Below are positions 1 through 8,880 of a stretch of DNA of 64,000 nucleotides, one piece after another (position 1 is the stretch's first letter; each line of letters begins with the position of its first letter). Origin of the DNA: VRUE01 sp963737575 (lineage in GTDB: Bacteria > Actinomycetota > Thermoleophilia > Solirubrobacterales > 70-9); assembly GCA_963737575.1 (NCBI GenBank), contig CAVTTJ010000005.1, forward strand, positions 1 to 64,000, read 5' to 3'. Below the pieces are notes generated by a model, which was not told where the DNA came from, ran no database searches, and was given only the letters and a program-made list of their open reading frames with translations. The position numbers were made by a program, and so were the translations under genes.

Positions 1-230
1 GAGCAGCATCGCGAGCGCCAGCCTGGCGAGGTCGATCGTCTTCGAGGCGCCGCGCGCTCGGGTCAAAAACGCGTAGAGCGGGCCGTCGTTACATAGTACA
101 CGGCGGGGGCGCCGGCGAGCTGGAAATCGACCCCAACGTCGATCCAGAGCCTACCGTCAGCCATTCGCGGACGTCCAAGGAGGCGGACAACTGGCGAAGT
201 CTGACCTAGGCCGGCCGCCATAGCAGGGGC
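1..230. other. Left-edge stretch, possible partial minus-strand gene
   Basis: No complete gene is seen. Read on the minus strand, roughly positions 78 down to 1 give an open, coding-like peptide (LYAFLTRARGASKTIDLA and on) that runs off the left edge and loosely recalls a nucleotide-binding segment. Its upstream part is not in the same frame as a good start. It could be the start of a broken gene or noise; nothing else is recognisable here. Confidence 0.2.
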
Positions 231-247
231 TTGCGCTGGTTCGGCAT

Positions 248-274
248 ATTGACTACTATGAGATGTAAGTCAAT
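248..274. promoter_or_regulatory. Inverted repeat at the start of the broken TetR gene
   Basis: A perfect 7-bp inverted repeat, ATTGACT and AGTCAAT, is separated by 13 bp and overlaps the likely ATG (273) of the following TetR-family gene. This placement is typical of a TetR autoregulatory operator. The left arm continues as TTGACTAC, the same eight bases that begin the operator-like palindromes near 52723 and 58763. The operator role is inferred. Confidence 0.45.
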
Positions 275-874
275 GTCCAGTAGCGAAACTACGAAGCGGC
301 GCTACGACATGAGCCTGCGGGCAGAGCAGTCGAACGCCACCGCGATACGGATCCGCCACGAGGCATGGAAGCAATTCTCCACCCGCCCTTATGACGAGGT
401 GACCCTCGCTGAAGTCGGGAGCGCGGCTGGGGTCACCGTCCGAACCGTGATGACACATTTTGGGCGCAAGGAGGATCTATTCCTTGCCGCCTACAAGGCG
501 TGGGCAAGGGAAGCTGTTGAGCAGCGCGAGCGACAGACACCTCTGAGCCGACGGCCTCGGTCCGCAACCTCCTGAGCGACTACGAGCGCGACGGCGGCGT
601 TGGGCTACACATGCTTGCCGAGGAGGAGCGCTTTCCGGCGGTGAAAGAGATGACGGACCTCGGGCGCGCTTACCACCGATCCTGGATAAAGCGGGTCTTC
701 CAAGCCCACCTTGCATCGCTCCCGGCAGCCGACCGGGAGCGGCGTCACGGCCAGTTGGTCATTGCAACCGACTTGCTCACCTGGAAGCTGCTGCGCAGCG
801 ATGGGGGCATGTCGCGACCGAAGGCCGAAGCGACTGTCCTCGAAATGCTGGCCACGCTGACTGGAGGAACCTGA
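273..874 (+). pseudogene. TetR-family transcriptional regulator, frameshifted
   Basis: The N-terminal half (from ATG 273) is a recognisable TetR helix-turn-helix: an AEVGSAAGVTVRTVMTHFG core followed by KEDLF. At about position 535-540 the reading frame shifts. The C-terminal ligand-binding half continues in another frame with no start of its own (from about TSEPTASVRNLLSDYERDG to TLTGGT, stop at 872-874). One base change in length would rejoin the two halves into a protein of about 200 residues. The end overlaps the next gene by 1 nt (TGATG), so the two formed an operon, presumably a regulator with the glycosyltransferase it controlled. It is either a pseudogene or a sequencing error. Confidence 0.75.
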
Positions 875-2132
875 TGGCACGAGTGCTGCTGTACACGAGT
901 CCCGGACCAGGACATGTTTATCCACCGATCGCGACTCTTCTCGCGCTGCGTGAAAGGGGCCATGACGTAGCCGCCAAGCTGCACCGGAGCGTAGAGCCCC
1001 TCGAGCGGCTTGGCCTTAAGGTTGCTGCGGTCGACCCATGTATCGAGGCGGTACAGGTCGAAGACTGGAAGACCGGCAATCCGATCGGGCAGATGAAAGC
1101 GGCTGTTCGAGGCCTTCGCCCAGCGGGCCGGAGTATGAGATCCCGGACCTACAGGCCGCGGTGCGGGCCGAGCGTCCCGATCTCATCTGGGTGGATATCA
1201 ATTGCCTCGCCGCCTCGGCAGCTGCCGAAGGCCTCGGGTCTACCGTGGGCGCACTATCTCCCGTATCCGCATCCCCTGCCGGCCCGTGGAGTCCCGGCCT
1301 ACGGCCCGGGCTTTGCGCCGTCCACGAGCGTCCCCGCTCGCCTAAGGGATACCGCATTAAACGGGTTCCGCCACATCGCCTTCCGTTCTGTCGCTCGTGC
1401 GCCCGTTCAACCTATGGCGCCGACGACTCGGCTTACCTGCATTTGACCACGGTGAGGACTTTTTCCTTTCCGCGCCCTTGCTGATCCAGTTCTCGGCCGA
1501 GCCCTTCGAATATCTGCGCGATGGGCCGGCGAACGTGCGCCCGCGGCCGGCTTGCCCCGCCAGCCTCGCCGGGCCGAGCCTCGGACGCTGGCCGACGAGG
1601 CCAGCGGCAAATCCTCCTGGTCAGCGCCTCAACCGAGTTCCAGGACGACGCCGAGCTGATCAAGGTCACGCTTGCGGCGCTTGCCAATCGGCCCTACGCC
1701 GTCATCGCCACTACCGCCGCACATGATCCCAACGATTTCCGGGTCCCGGCAAACGCCAAAGTCGAGCGCTTCCTCCCGCACGGTCCGATCCTGCGCCGCG
1801 CCGCCGTGGTGATCTCCCACGGTGGAATGGGTACAACCCAGAAGGCACTCGCCGCCGGCGTGCCGGTCTGCGTCGTCCCGTTCATGCGCGACCAGTTCGA
1901 GGTGGCGCGACGCGTCGAGCATTGCAGTGCCGGAACGATCCTGCCTGCCAAGCGGCTCCGTCCCGACCGCCTGCTCGCGGCCGTCGAAAAGGCGGTCGTG
2001 TGCCGTGAGGGCGCCGAGGGAGTTCGCGATGCATTCGGTAAGGCAGGCGGTGCCGAGGCCGCGGCGTCGGCGCTGGAGGCGTTGATTCCCTCCCTAGCCG
2101 GAGCACAAAAGGTGCGATCAGGTCGTGGGTGA
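874..2132 (+). pseudogene. GT1-family glycosyltransferase (UGT/MGT type), multiply frameshifted
   Basis: The start is a typical GT1 N-terminus (LLYTSPGPGHVYPPIATLL). Recognisable pieces then alternate between frames: PDLQAAVRAERPDLIWVDI (about 1140-1225), SGLPWAHYLPYPHPLPARG (about 1240-1330), MRPFNLWRRRLGLPAF onward (1397 to about 1590), and the C-terminal nucleotide-sugar-binding domain ending at 2132. That last domain has the family signature HGGMGTTQKALAAGVPVCVV. At least four length changes are needed to restore one frame, so this is a decayed gene or a badly sequenced stretch. Its family hydrolyses UDP-sugars to glycosylate small molecules. A full-length relative lies at 46935-48230. 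Confidence 0.75.
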
Positions 2133-2298
2133 ATCTCAACACTGGGCCACCAAGGTAGAGCGGCAACGGTCCACCCGTTGGGACTCGACGACTGTCCGTG
2201 GAAGCAGACCCAGGTCTGTGGTCGGGGATTTGTGTGCGGTGCTAATCGCGAATTGTCGAATAGGATCGGGCAGAACTCCTAAAGAGCGGAGGTTTTCA

Positions 2299-2796
2299 AT
2301 GCACCGAAAGCTTATGGTGACGGGCGCGGTGCCGGTCGCCACCCTTCTCCTCGCCAGTCTTCTTGTAGCGGGGTGTGGCAGCAGCGGCTCGTCTACCTCG
2401 ACCGAAACAACGGTCGCGATCACAAAGGCCGAATTCGTGAAGCAAGGCAACGCAATCTGTGTCGCTGGCGAAAAGGCGCAGGAAGCCGAAGCCGAAGCCT
2501 TCTTCAATGCAAAGGGCCTCAAGAATAGGAATGAACAACCGACCAAGGCTCAGAAAGACGAACTCGCAGAAACGGTCTTTGTCCCCAACATTCAGAAGCA
2601 GATTGACTCCGTGAAAGCTCTCGGAGCCCCGAGCGGCGAGGAACAGCAGGTGAACTCGGCCCTGGAAGCCTCCCAACAGGCCCTGAACAAGATCAAGGCG
2701 AACCCCGAACTGTTCTTCGCCAATCAAAGCGTCTTCCACGCTGCCGGCCAACAGCTTCATGCGGTCGGTCTCACGAAGTGCGCGGAAAACACCTGA
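2299..2796 (+). CDS. Secreted lipoprotein, alpha-helical, unknown function
   Basis: This 165-residue protein starts at ATG 2299 behind a good ribosome site (GCGGAGG, about 7 nt upstream); an in-frame start further upstream is less likely. A hydrophobic segment ends in a lipobox (LLVAGC, Cys26) followed by a Ser/Thr-rich linker. The rest is Ala/Glu/Lys/Gln-rich and predicted helical, with two further Cys (in NAICVAGEK and TKCAENT) that could form a disulphide. Small lipoproteins of this look are common in Actinomycetota, but I cannot assign a role. It is flanked by unrelated genes and its base composition is lower in GC than the downstream region. Confidence 0.75.
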   Translation: MHRKLMVTGAVPVATLLLASLLVAGCGSSGSSTSTETTVAITKAEFVKQGNAICVAGEKAQEAEAEAFFNAKGLKNRNEQPTKAQKDELAETVFVPNIQKQIDSVKALGAPSGEEQQVNSALEASQQALNKIKANPELFFANQSVFHAAGQQLHAVGLTKCAENT

Positions 2797-2917
2797 GTAG
2801 GGCCGTGCCACCCAAAGCAGGAGGGCGCCCTCCTGCTGACACCCCAGATCGTCGCTACTGACCAACCTTCACCTTGCGGAAGCTGGCCCGGGTGGAGCTC
2901 GGAATATCACGCTCCGC

Positions 2918-3898
2918 TCAAACCTTGACTCGGTAGGCAACCTGTCGTTCGCTCTTACCCTTGAGAGCCAGTTCGTCTCGGCTTCCGACCGGCGTCGGCA
3001 GGCCATCCGCCACTCGCTCGGAGAGCATGATCTCGCCACTGGCCGCCCCGCCCTGCAGCCGTGAGGCGGTATTGACGACATCGCCGACGGCGGTGAAGTC
3101 GTAGAGGGCCCGTTCGCCGATGTTGCCCACGAACGCCTCGCCCAGATCGATCCCGATCCCCATCTCTACGAAAGGCTTCGTGCCCGATCCGTACCCCACG
3201 GCACGAAGCAAGCTGCGAGCATGCTCAAGCATCAGGGATGGCACCTCCTCGCGCTCCATCTTCAACTGGACATCTGGCAGGTAAAGCGCCATCACCTCAT
3301 CGCCAATCAGCTTGTCAATGATCGCGTCGGGGAAAAGGACATCCTCGGCACACCGATAAAAACGGCGCAGGAGGATCGAGGCCTCCTCTGGGTCCGCAGC
3401 CTCAGTCCGCGCTGTGAAACCGCGGAGGTCGGCGAAGAGCACTCCGGTCTCCATCTTCATCCCTCCTGGCGGTGAGGTCTCAACGCAGGTGGCACAGATG
3501 GTCGGGTTCTTGCGTGAGGGCCGATAGCCAAGCGGACGGACGATCCAGCGACCGGGCCCGGCAAACGGAGCGCCACATCTTCCGCAGCGGGGACTACTGG
3601 GCAACGCCAGCCAGACTCGGTGCATGGCGCGGGTCAACCATCCATTGCTGAGCTCGTATGCAGCCGCCCAGTCCTCTGAGCTCATCGGTTCATCGCCGCT
3701 ACGACCCGCCGCGCGGCGAACCTCGCGAACTGCAAGCCGCTGCCAGGGGGTCAGCTTGGGCTGCTCCGAGGCGTCCGGCTGCTTCATACCAAGGATCCAT
3801 CCTACGTCGGATCCTTCGATTGGGGTGACCTCGCCCAAGCGAGAGATTGGGAATCTGCCCACTTGAAACTTCTGCAGGTTCAGACGGTCAAATAACAC
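2918..3898 (-). CDS. Class III adenylate/guanylate cyclase domain protein
   Basis: A 326-residue protein with a C-terminal class III nucleotidyl cyclase domain (about 150-326). Metal-binding Asp157 lies in FADLRGFT and Asp200 in IDKLIGDEV. The substrate and transition-state residues fall in VGDVVNTASRL (Asn276, Arg280), so all catalytic positions appear present. Two CxxC pairs (Cys105/108 and 135/138) form a probable zinc ribbon just before the cyclase domain. It probably makes cAMP in the cytoplasm, since no membrane segment is seen. The start is taken at GTG 3898; an internal ATG at 3787 would remove 37 residues. Confidence 0.85.
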   Translation of the reverse strand: MLFDRLNLQKFQVGRFPISRLGEVTPIEGSDVGWILGMKQPDASEQPKLTPWQRLAVREVRRAAGRSGDEPMSSEDWAAAYELSNGWLTRAMHRVWLALPSSPRCGRCGAPFAGPGRWIVRPLGYRPSRKNPTICATCVETSPPGGMKMETGVLFADLRGFTARTEAADPEEASILLRRFYRCAEDVLFPDAIIDKLIGDEVMALYLPDVQLKMEREEVPSLMLEHARSLLRAVGYGSGTKPFVEMGIGIDLGEAFVGNIGERALYDFTAVGDVVNTASRLQGGAASGEIMLSERVADGLPTPVGSRDELALKGKSERQVAYRVKV

Positions 3899-4081
3899 GG
3901 CTTATCCGGTTTCGAAGGCACTCTTCTCCTCTCCCCCAACATGCTGGGGGGATAGGGCAGAGGGGTCCGGGTTTTGGCCCCTAACCCGGAGGGCCAGGTC
4001 GAGCCGGCGGGCTAGGTCCGGGCGGGTCACCGGCATGCGTGACTCACTCGGAGGCAGAGATGAGGTCAGGTGACCATCCGC

Positions 4082-4130
4082 TCGACTATCCGCGGGTGGT
4101 ACCGAGAGACGAATCCCGCCCCCGCTATAG
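4082..4130 (+). repeat. Dispersed repeat, copy A
   Basis: A 49-bp unit running from TCGACTATCCGCGGGTGGT to CCGCTATAG. It is most like copy C (9951-9999) and shares its left part with copy B (8619-8640) and its right part with copy D (6660-6701). The segment CGAATCCCGCCC also matches the T-arm end of the tRNA remnant at 5943-5985. The strong hairpin after it resembles the terminator that often follows a tRNA gene, so a tRNA-derived origin is possible. Confidence 0.6.
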
Positions 4131-4156
4131 GAAAGGCCCCGGTTCCGGGGCCTTTC
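4131..4156 (+). terminator. Strong GC-rich hairpin, terminator-like
   Basis: A perfect 12-bp stem (GAAAGGCCCCGG paired with CCGGGGCCTTTC, separated by TT), followed by CTCGTCTC rather than a clean T-run. No intact plus-strand gene ends here, so it may terminate a lost transcript, possibly a tRNA, or protect the LamG gene from read-through. Confidence 0.55.
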
Positions 4157-4284
4157 TCGTCTCAGCGTCCTCGCTCGCGGCTCATCAGAATTTGGTTTTC
4201 CCGCTCGAAGGGCCTTAGTTAGTGCGATACGTTGCGCTCGCCGTTTACCCGAGGGGGGCGTCAGCGGCCAATGGGAGGAAAACG

Positions 4285-5820
4285 ATGGGTCGAAGAACGC
4301 TGACGCTGGCGACCGCTGCGCTCCTGGTACTAGCCATGCCCGCAGGCGCTGATGCGCTGGCGCCGGTCGGGTCGGGAGTGGTCGGGATGTGGCCGGCGGA
4401 GGGCGACGCGACCGATCCGTTCAATGCTCACGACGGCGCGCAACTGGGGGGAGTGGGCTTCGCGCCCGCCACATCCGGACAGGCGTTCTCGTTCACCGAA
4501 GCGAATCAGGCGGTCGACATCCCCGACGCTCCCTCCCTCTATCCAACCGGGTCGTTCACGATCGCCGGCTGGGTGCGGACCTCCCCCTCTACCGGCTACC
4601 AGACCCTGATGTCCCATTACGAGTGCGGGCTCTTCTGCCCGACCAACCTCGCCAATTCGGCGTTCGCCCTCTTCGTCAACCCGGAAGGGAACGCCGAAGG
4701 GTGGATTCGTGACGCCGACGCGGGCGGCCTGTCCGAAGAAAACGGCCAATTCCTGCTCGGCTCGGCGACGGTCGCCAATGGCGCCAACCACTACCTGGCG
4801 TTCGAGCGGGACAGCGCCGCGGAAGAACTTCGCCTCTACGTCGATGGAACCCTGGACGCCTCGGCTGCTGTCAAGGCAGTTGCCAGCGGCCCGCTGGAAA
4901 ACCTCGATGGTGAGGCCGACGACCTATATCTAGGCGCCTTGCGCCGCTGCGGCGGTGGCGGAGAATGCGATGGCGCTCTCCTCTACCAGCTGAAAGGGCT
5001 ACTCGACGACGCGATCTACTGGGAACGTGCGGTCCCGGGTGGGGAACTCGCCGCCATATCGGCCGCCGGGCCAAACGGCCTGACCACGGACTCCACCGCC
5101 CCCGCCTCCAGCGCGAGCGCGCCCGCGACCGCTTCCTCTGGGCCCCTCACGGTTGGCTTCACAGCCTCCGATCCTCCAGGCCCCTCGCCCCAAGTCCACG
5201 ATCCTTCGGGGATCGCGCGGGTCGACCTGTACGTCGAGGGCCCGGGCGAATCGAGCTTCACGAAAGCGGCGACCGCGCCCGGATCGGCGGAAGGAAGCTT
5301 CACGTACACCGCCTCGGCTCCGGGGACCTATGGATTCGCGACGGTTGCGACCGACGCCGCCGGCAACGTTGAGGCGATGCTGGCGAGCCCAGACGCCACC
5401 ACCCTGGTGACGGCCCCAGCGGCGTCCCGCCCCAGGGTCACCGACTTCGTTACTGCGGTCTTCGTCCCCCCCTACCTCTACCTGCGGCTCAAGTGCCCGG
5501 CCCGCTTCAAACCCGGCTGCCTCGGCAACGCTGTAGCGGTGACAAGCAAGGATCGGTGCACCGTCCACAAAGGGAAGCGCAGCTGCAGGCACGGCAAGCT
5601 GGTGAGTAGCGCGGTCTCCGCAAATCAGAAGCCGAACAATTGGAAGCTGGTCAGGCTGATCGTCAAGCCTCAATACACGGCCCGGATCGAAGAACTGGCC
5701 AATCACCCTGACCAGAAGCTCCTCGTCGTGCGCCAATCGATTCACTCGAATGGCTTCGAGCACGGCCGCCCGCAATCGGTCTTCCACGTCTACCGGGTGC
5801 AGAGGGCAACCTCGCCGTAA
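4285..5820 (+). CDS. Secreted LamG/concanavalin-like domain protein
   Basis: A 511-residue exported protein. It starts at ATG 4285, behind GGGAGG, with a signal peptide of about 24 residues ending near AGADA. Residues about 35-265 form a LamG/laminin-G-like jelly roll (SFTIAGWVRTS, then LRLYVDGTLDASAAV and DDLYLGALRRC). An Ig-like segment follows (about 290-390; GIARVDLYVEG to GTYGFATVATDAAGN), then a basic Cys-containing tail (CPARFKPGC, RCTVHKGKRSC). Such proteins are usually surface or extracellular carbohydrate- or protein-binding proteins. No catalytic motif is seen. Confidence 0.8.
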   Translation: MGRRTLTLATAALLVLAMPAGADALAPVGSGVVGMWPAEGDATDPFNAHDGAQLGGVGFAPATSGQAFSFTEANQAVDIPDAPSLYPTGSFTIAGWVRTSPSTGYQTLMSHYECGLFCPTNLANSAFALFVNPEGNAEGWIRDADAGGLSEENGQFLLGSATVANGANHYLAFERDSAAEELRLYVDGTLDASAAVKAVASGPLENLDGEADDLYLGALRRCGGGGECDGALLYQLKGLLDDAIYWERAVPGGELAAISAAGPNGLTTDSTAPASSASAPATASSGPLTVGFTASDPPGPSPQVHDPSGIARVDLYVEGPGESSFTKAATAPGSAEGSFTYTASAPGTYGFATVATDAAGNVEAMLASPDATTLVTAPAASRPRVTDFVTAVFVPPYLYLRLKCPARFKPGCLGNAVAVTSKDRCTVHKGKRSCRHGKLVSSAVSANQKPNNWKLVRLIVKPQYTARIEELANHPDQKLLVVRQSIHSNGFEHGRPQSVFHVYRVQRATSP

Positions 5821-5942
5821 CGGCAGGGCCACCGACCTCCCGCGCGCTCAGGTACCAGAGTGAGAGAAACTCAGCGGATCTGACTTCACCTCAGCTCGCA
5901 TAGCTGAGTCGTACAGCCCAGAGATCCCCCCGTCGTGGCACC

Positions 5943-5985
5943 TCATAGCCTGAAGGTCGCGGGTTCGAATCCCGCCCGGTATCGG
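5943..5985 (+). other. 3' half of a tRNA-Met (CAT), candidate attachment site
   Basis: From the anticodon loop (CTCATAG, anticodon at 5944-5946) the sequence follows a tRNA: the 3' anticodon-stem strand, an AGGTC variable loop, and a perfect T-arm (GCGGG-TTCGAAT-CCCGC, 5959-5975) followed by CCGGTAT. Upstream there is no complementary 5' anticodon strand, D-arm or acceptor strand. Loss of homology exactly at the anticodon loop is what a tRNA-targeting integrase leaves as attL or attR. A small hairpin (CTCAGCT/AGCTGAG, 5890-5908) precedes it. It does not look like a functional tRNA gene. Confidence 0.65.
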
Positions 5986-6065
5986 ACGTGCTTCACGATC
6001 GGGCTCGCCCGACGACTACTGATGCGATCGGGCCGGTTGTTTCCCCGGCGCCGGCCGCTGATTCC

Positions 6066-6548
6066 CTAGTTCTCGTCCTCGAGTAGGTCGATGCTCTTCC
6101 CCTTTGTGCGCACGAGGACATCGACGGCATGGTCGGGTTGAGGGGCGCCGGGTGGGAATGTCCGCGCCCAAATCTTTCCCGAGTCGGGGTACTCGTTGAC
6201 CTCGGGCGCGAGCATGGTGCTGACGATCAGTACGAATGCCGGTTGTTGGGTGCGGTTGTCGATCCGGTGGGCGCCGCCACGGCCGGCCGGCAAGGCGACC
6301 AGCTCGCCCTCGCCAAGTTGCCGCTCAACGTCCAATGTGCAAAGAGTTGGATGGCCGGAGATGACGACCAGCATCTCCTCGTTTGCATGGTGGACGTGGA
6401 GTGGAAAGCTGGAGCAGCCCGGCGCCAGTTCGTACAGCGATGCCCCGAGTTGATCCGAGCCCGCCTGACGGCCCAACCGTGCCCGCCGCCAAGAGAAGGG
6501 GGGCCGATCCTGCTGTTCGTCCCAGTCCGGCTCAAAGACGTTGGCCAT
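6066..6548 (-). CDS. Cupin-domain protein
   Basis: A 160-residue single-domain cupin. Motif 1 is at about 50-65 (FPLHVHHANEEMLVVISG, giving the His-X-His and Glu metal ligands) and motif 2 near 90-95 (PAGRGGAHRIDN, the last His ligand). The metal site looks complete. Small cupins of this type act as isomerases, dioxygenases or sugar-binding regulators and the sequence does not decide between them. It is soluble and has no clear operon partner. Confidence 0.8.
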   Translation of the reverse strand: MANVFEPDWDEQQDRPPFSWRRARLGRQAGSDQLGASLYELAPGCSSFPLHVHHANEEMLVVISGHPTLCTLDVERQLGEGELVALPAGRGGAHRIDNRTQQPAFVLIVSTMLAPEVNEYPDSGKIWARTFPPGAPQPDHAVDVLVRTKGKSIDLLEDEN

Positions 6549-7019
6549 GCGCGCAGTATGTATCAGGTGCTGTTGCCAATCAACAGGTACCGGGAGGTCT
6601 CACTGTCGGTGCCTGCCGACGAGCGCCGTGTTCACGTTAGGGCCGTCATGTGCTCAATGATTCGTGGGTGCTAGCGAGAGGCGAATCGGGCCGGGTATCG
6701 GTCTCGCTACCACCCCCAAAGATCCCTGCAATGAGAACTTTTTGGGATCTGGATGGGATGGAAGCGACCACGGGATCGCGCAGCGGCCCCGGGGACTGGG
6801 ACGGGAATCGCTGTACACAGATCGCCGTTCGCGGGGTCTTGCGTCGGGCTCCGCGACTGGGCATCGGCAGCAATTCTTAGGCCAGCGCCGCGGCGAAGAG
6901 CTCGCCAACCTGGCTGCTGCGGCTGCTGTATGAAACGAGGCCGCGTCTCCGACAGCCGGTCATCGCGCAAGGGGGGCAGCGATCCGATGTGAGGCCACCC
7001 GCCGCCACCATTCCCTGCG
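6549..7019. other. Gene-free stretch with repeat copy D
   Basis: About 470 bp between two minus-strand genes. It contains repeat copy D (6660-6701). Open frames here on either strand lack coding character, and no RNA gene or clear terminator is seen. It is probably remnant DNA of the rearranged left region. Confidence 0.5.
6660..6701 (+). repeat. Dispersed repeat, copy D (partial)
   Basis: The unit reads TTCGTGGGTGCTAGCGAGAG then GCGAATCGGGCCGGGTATCGG. It matches the middle and right parts of copies A and C (GGTGGTAGCGAGAGACGAA). Its right end (GGGTATCGG) almost matches the end of the tRNA remnant at 5943-5985 (CGGTATCGG). It lacks the left CGACTATCCGC part. Confidence 0.45.
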
Positions 7020-8453
7020 TTAGCTACTCCTGTGTTTCGTTCGGATCTTGAGCTTAGCCGTCCGGGTGTTGGCGAGCGCCCCAATGGGGGTGAACGTGAT
7101 CGTCGCCCTCACCCTCACCTTGTGCTTCTTGCGGAGTATCGCCCTGGCGAGCTTGCTGAGCCTCAGCGGGACCACAATCACCCCGGGCCCGCCGCTGGCG
7201 CTCGAGGGTTTCAGCAGGAGCGTGCGCTTCCTCTTCGCGGTGGAGCCCCCGAGATGCGAGGCTGGGCCGCTCACCGCGACCGTGCCCGCGGCTCGGACGC
7301 TGACAATCAGCTTCTTGCCCTTGAGGCTATAGCTGAAAGCGTTGCTGGGGCTGGAGCAGAACGAGGTTGTCAGCGGGGACGGGACGTACTCAAACGCGCC
7401 AATGTCGGGCGTTCCCGGCTGGGGCCCGGCGCAGGTAGGGATCGCGCTGATGGCGCGCGGGTTGCTGCCCAAGTCAAGGGCACCGATGTCGGCGGCGGCG
7501 AGGCCGGCGTCGATCGTCGGCGAGCTGACGAGCTCGTGGAAGTCGCCCGCCGAGGCGTCGGCGAACAGCGGCGGCGCGGTGATGTTGCCGTTGGTGCCAG
7601 GAGGGGTCGCGCTCGAGCCCATTCCGGAGACAGGCGCGCTGGCGAAATCGGAGGCGGTGAGCGTGACGCTGGCGATCGGACCCACGGTGTTATCGGTCTT
7701 CGCCAACACGTCGGAAGCCGTGCCGTGGGCGATCACGTTGACCCCCTCCACCGCGGCGGAGCTTGTGCTGTCGAAACGAATTCCACGACCGCCCGTGCCG
7801 CTGCCCACTGCCGTCACGTTGCGAAGCTTCGCCGCCACAACCCCACCGCCGTTGACGACCCCCGCGCCCTGGCTCCCGGTCGCCCAGCAGACGCTGTCGC
7901 GCACCACCGTCGACTCGGCCACTTCGCAGGCACCGCCCGTGGTCCCGCCCCCGAAGGTCGCAAAGACCCGCTCGGCACTGCCGTTCTCGAGCGAGAAGGC
8001 GGCATTACCGGTGGCTTGGTCGACGCGCAGGTCGTGGAGGCTGATACCGCCGATCTGGCCGTTGAGCCCGTTGGCCCCGGCCCCGTTGATCACCGGCACG
8101 GGCCCGCCCGCTGCACCCCCAATGTCGATCTGCTTCGAGATATTGATCTGCCCCGCGGGATTGAAGGCGCCCATGCCGCCGAGAACCACCACCCTATCCC
8201 CATTGTTCACATCCGCGGGGGCATGACCCTCAATCGCGTTGGACAGGCTGCAGGGATCGGACGACAGGCAGGGCTCGGCGCCGGTCGCGCCGCCACCCGG
8301 CGACGCGTATCGAGTCGCAGCAGCCGCGCCGGGCGCCGAGACCAGGGCCAGGATTGAGATCGTCGCGACAGCCATTGCCACCCGCGGTGCCGGAATATGG
8401 ATCGTCGGGTGGTCGGAACGGACGCGGGCGAGTGCAAGGTTTGGCCCGTTCAC
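7020..8453 (-). CDS. Secreted parallel beta-helix (choice-of-anchor type) protein
   Basis: A 477-residue exported protein. GTG 8453 is preceded by AAGGGA. A hydrophobic stretch (MAVATISILALVSAPGAAAA, residues 27-46) follows a long basic N-region; ATG 8375 is an alternative start. The body has degenerate Gly/Val/Ala-rich repeats with motifs typical of right-handed beta-helix proteins (RVVVLGGMG, GISLHDLRVD, SPTIDAGL, PDIGAFEYV). A basic C-terminal domain (KGKKLIVSVRAAG to KIRTKHRSS) probably anchors it at the cell surface. No catalytic residues can be assigned. Confidence 0.75.
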   Translation of the reverse strand: MNGPNLALARVRSDHPTIHIPAPRVAMAVATISILALVSAPGAAAATRYASPGGGATGAEPCLSSDPCSLSNAIEGHAPADVNNGDRVVVLGGMGAFNPAGQINISKQIDIGGAAGGPVPVINGAGANGLNGQIGGISLHDLRVDQATGNAAFSLENGSAERVFATFGGGTTGGACEVAESTVVRDSVCWATGSQGAGVVNGGGVVAAKLRNVTAVGSGTGGRGIRFDSTSSAAVEGVNVIAHGTASDVLAKTDNTVGPIASVTLTASDFASAPVSGMGSSATPPGTNGNITAPPLFADASAGDFHELVSSPTIDAGLAAADIGALDLGSNPRAISAIPTCAGPQPGTPDIGAFEYVPSPLTTSFCSSPSNAFSYSLKGKKLIVSVRAAGTVAVSGPASHLGGSTAKRKRTLLLKPSSASGGPGVIVVPLRLSKLARAILRKKHKVRVRATITFTPIGALANTRTAKLKIRTKHRSS

Positions 8454-8618
8454 GCTTCAAATTCCCTTTTGCGTCCCGTGACCATCAGCAGGCGTGGAGC
8501 TACGCGCAACGACGCTAACAGACGACCGTGGTTCGGTGGACAATCTACGACTGCCGGGCGGAGCGGGCGAAAAGCGGCGCTTTGCAACCTGACCGCGTCA
8601 ATCGGCGAGATGACTTCG

Positions 8619-8640
8619 CTCGACTATCCGCGGGTGGTGG
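8619..8640 (+). repeat. Dispersed repeat, copy B (left part only)
   Basis: It carries CTCGACTATCCGCGGGTGGT exactly as in copy A. It then stops matching at the first base of coding-like sequence for the truncated DUF6529 gene. The preceding ACTTCG is also shared with copy C. The abrupt switch suggests a recombination junction. Confidence 0.5.
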
Positions 8641-8880
8641 GAGACCTGCATCCTGGCGTACGGGGTGCAGACCCACATCGACAGGCGTGTGGCCGTGCAC
8701 TCGCTGGCCGGCTGCTTCGTTTACGGCGCGATCGCCGCCAAGCTCCTGATCGTCCGCTCTCGGCGGTTTCCCGGCTGGGCACTGCCGCTGGCCGGCGGCA
8801 CGCTGGTCGTCGTGGTCGCGATCCTCTGGTACACGAGCGCGCTCTGGTATTTCGACGATTTCAGCCTGCCGGCTCTCTAA
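8641..8880 (+). pseudogene. DUF6529-family membrane protein, C-terminal fragment
   Basis: From about 8641 the frame reads ETCILAYGVQTHIDRRVAVH and on through two membrane segments. These include CFVYGAIAAKLLIVRSRR and WALPLAGGTLVVVVAILW, ending at 8880. I recognise this as the last part of DUF6529-type membrane proteins of Actinomycetota, which are usually about twice as long. There is no start codon with a ribosome site, and the upstream sequence is repeat copy B, so the gene lost its 5' part. Confidence 0.5.

Larger units (their letters stand above)
3899..4284. other. Intergenic stretch with repeat copy A and a hairpin
   Basis: This gap separates the minus-strand cyclase gene from the plus-strand LamG protein. 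It holds one copy of a dispersed repeat (4082-4130) followed at once by a strong hairpin (4131-4156). A run of C and G around 3930-4010 shows no coding character. No other gene is visible. Confidence 0.6.

Noticed and set aside
4082..4156. Riboswitch or intact tRNA at repeat copy A
   Set aside because: The stem GCGGG/CCCGC of copy A is not kept in copies C and D, and the T-loop is interrupted. It fits no riboswitch core that I know; a repeat with a terminator is the safer call.
5943..5985. Functional tRNA-Met gene
   Set aside because: There is no acceptor 5' strand, D-arm or pairing 5' anticodon strand upstream; only the 3' half is present.
7032..8357. Long plus-strand frames opposite the beta-helix protein
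   Set aside because: They are mirror images of a repetitive Gly/Ala/Thr-rich gene. The minus strand has a signal peptide and ribosome site; the plus strand has neither.
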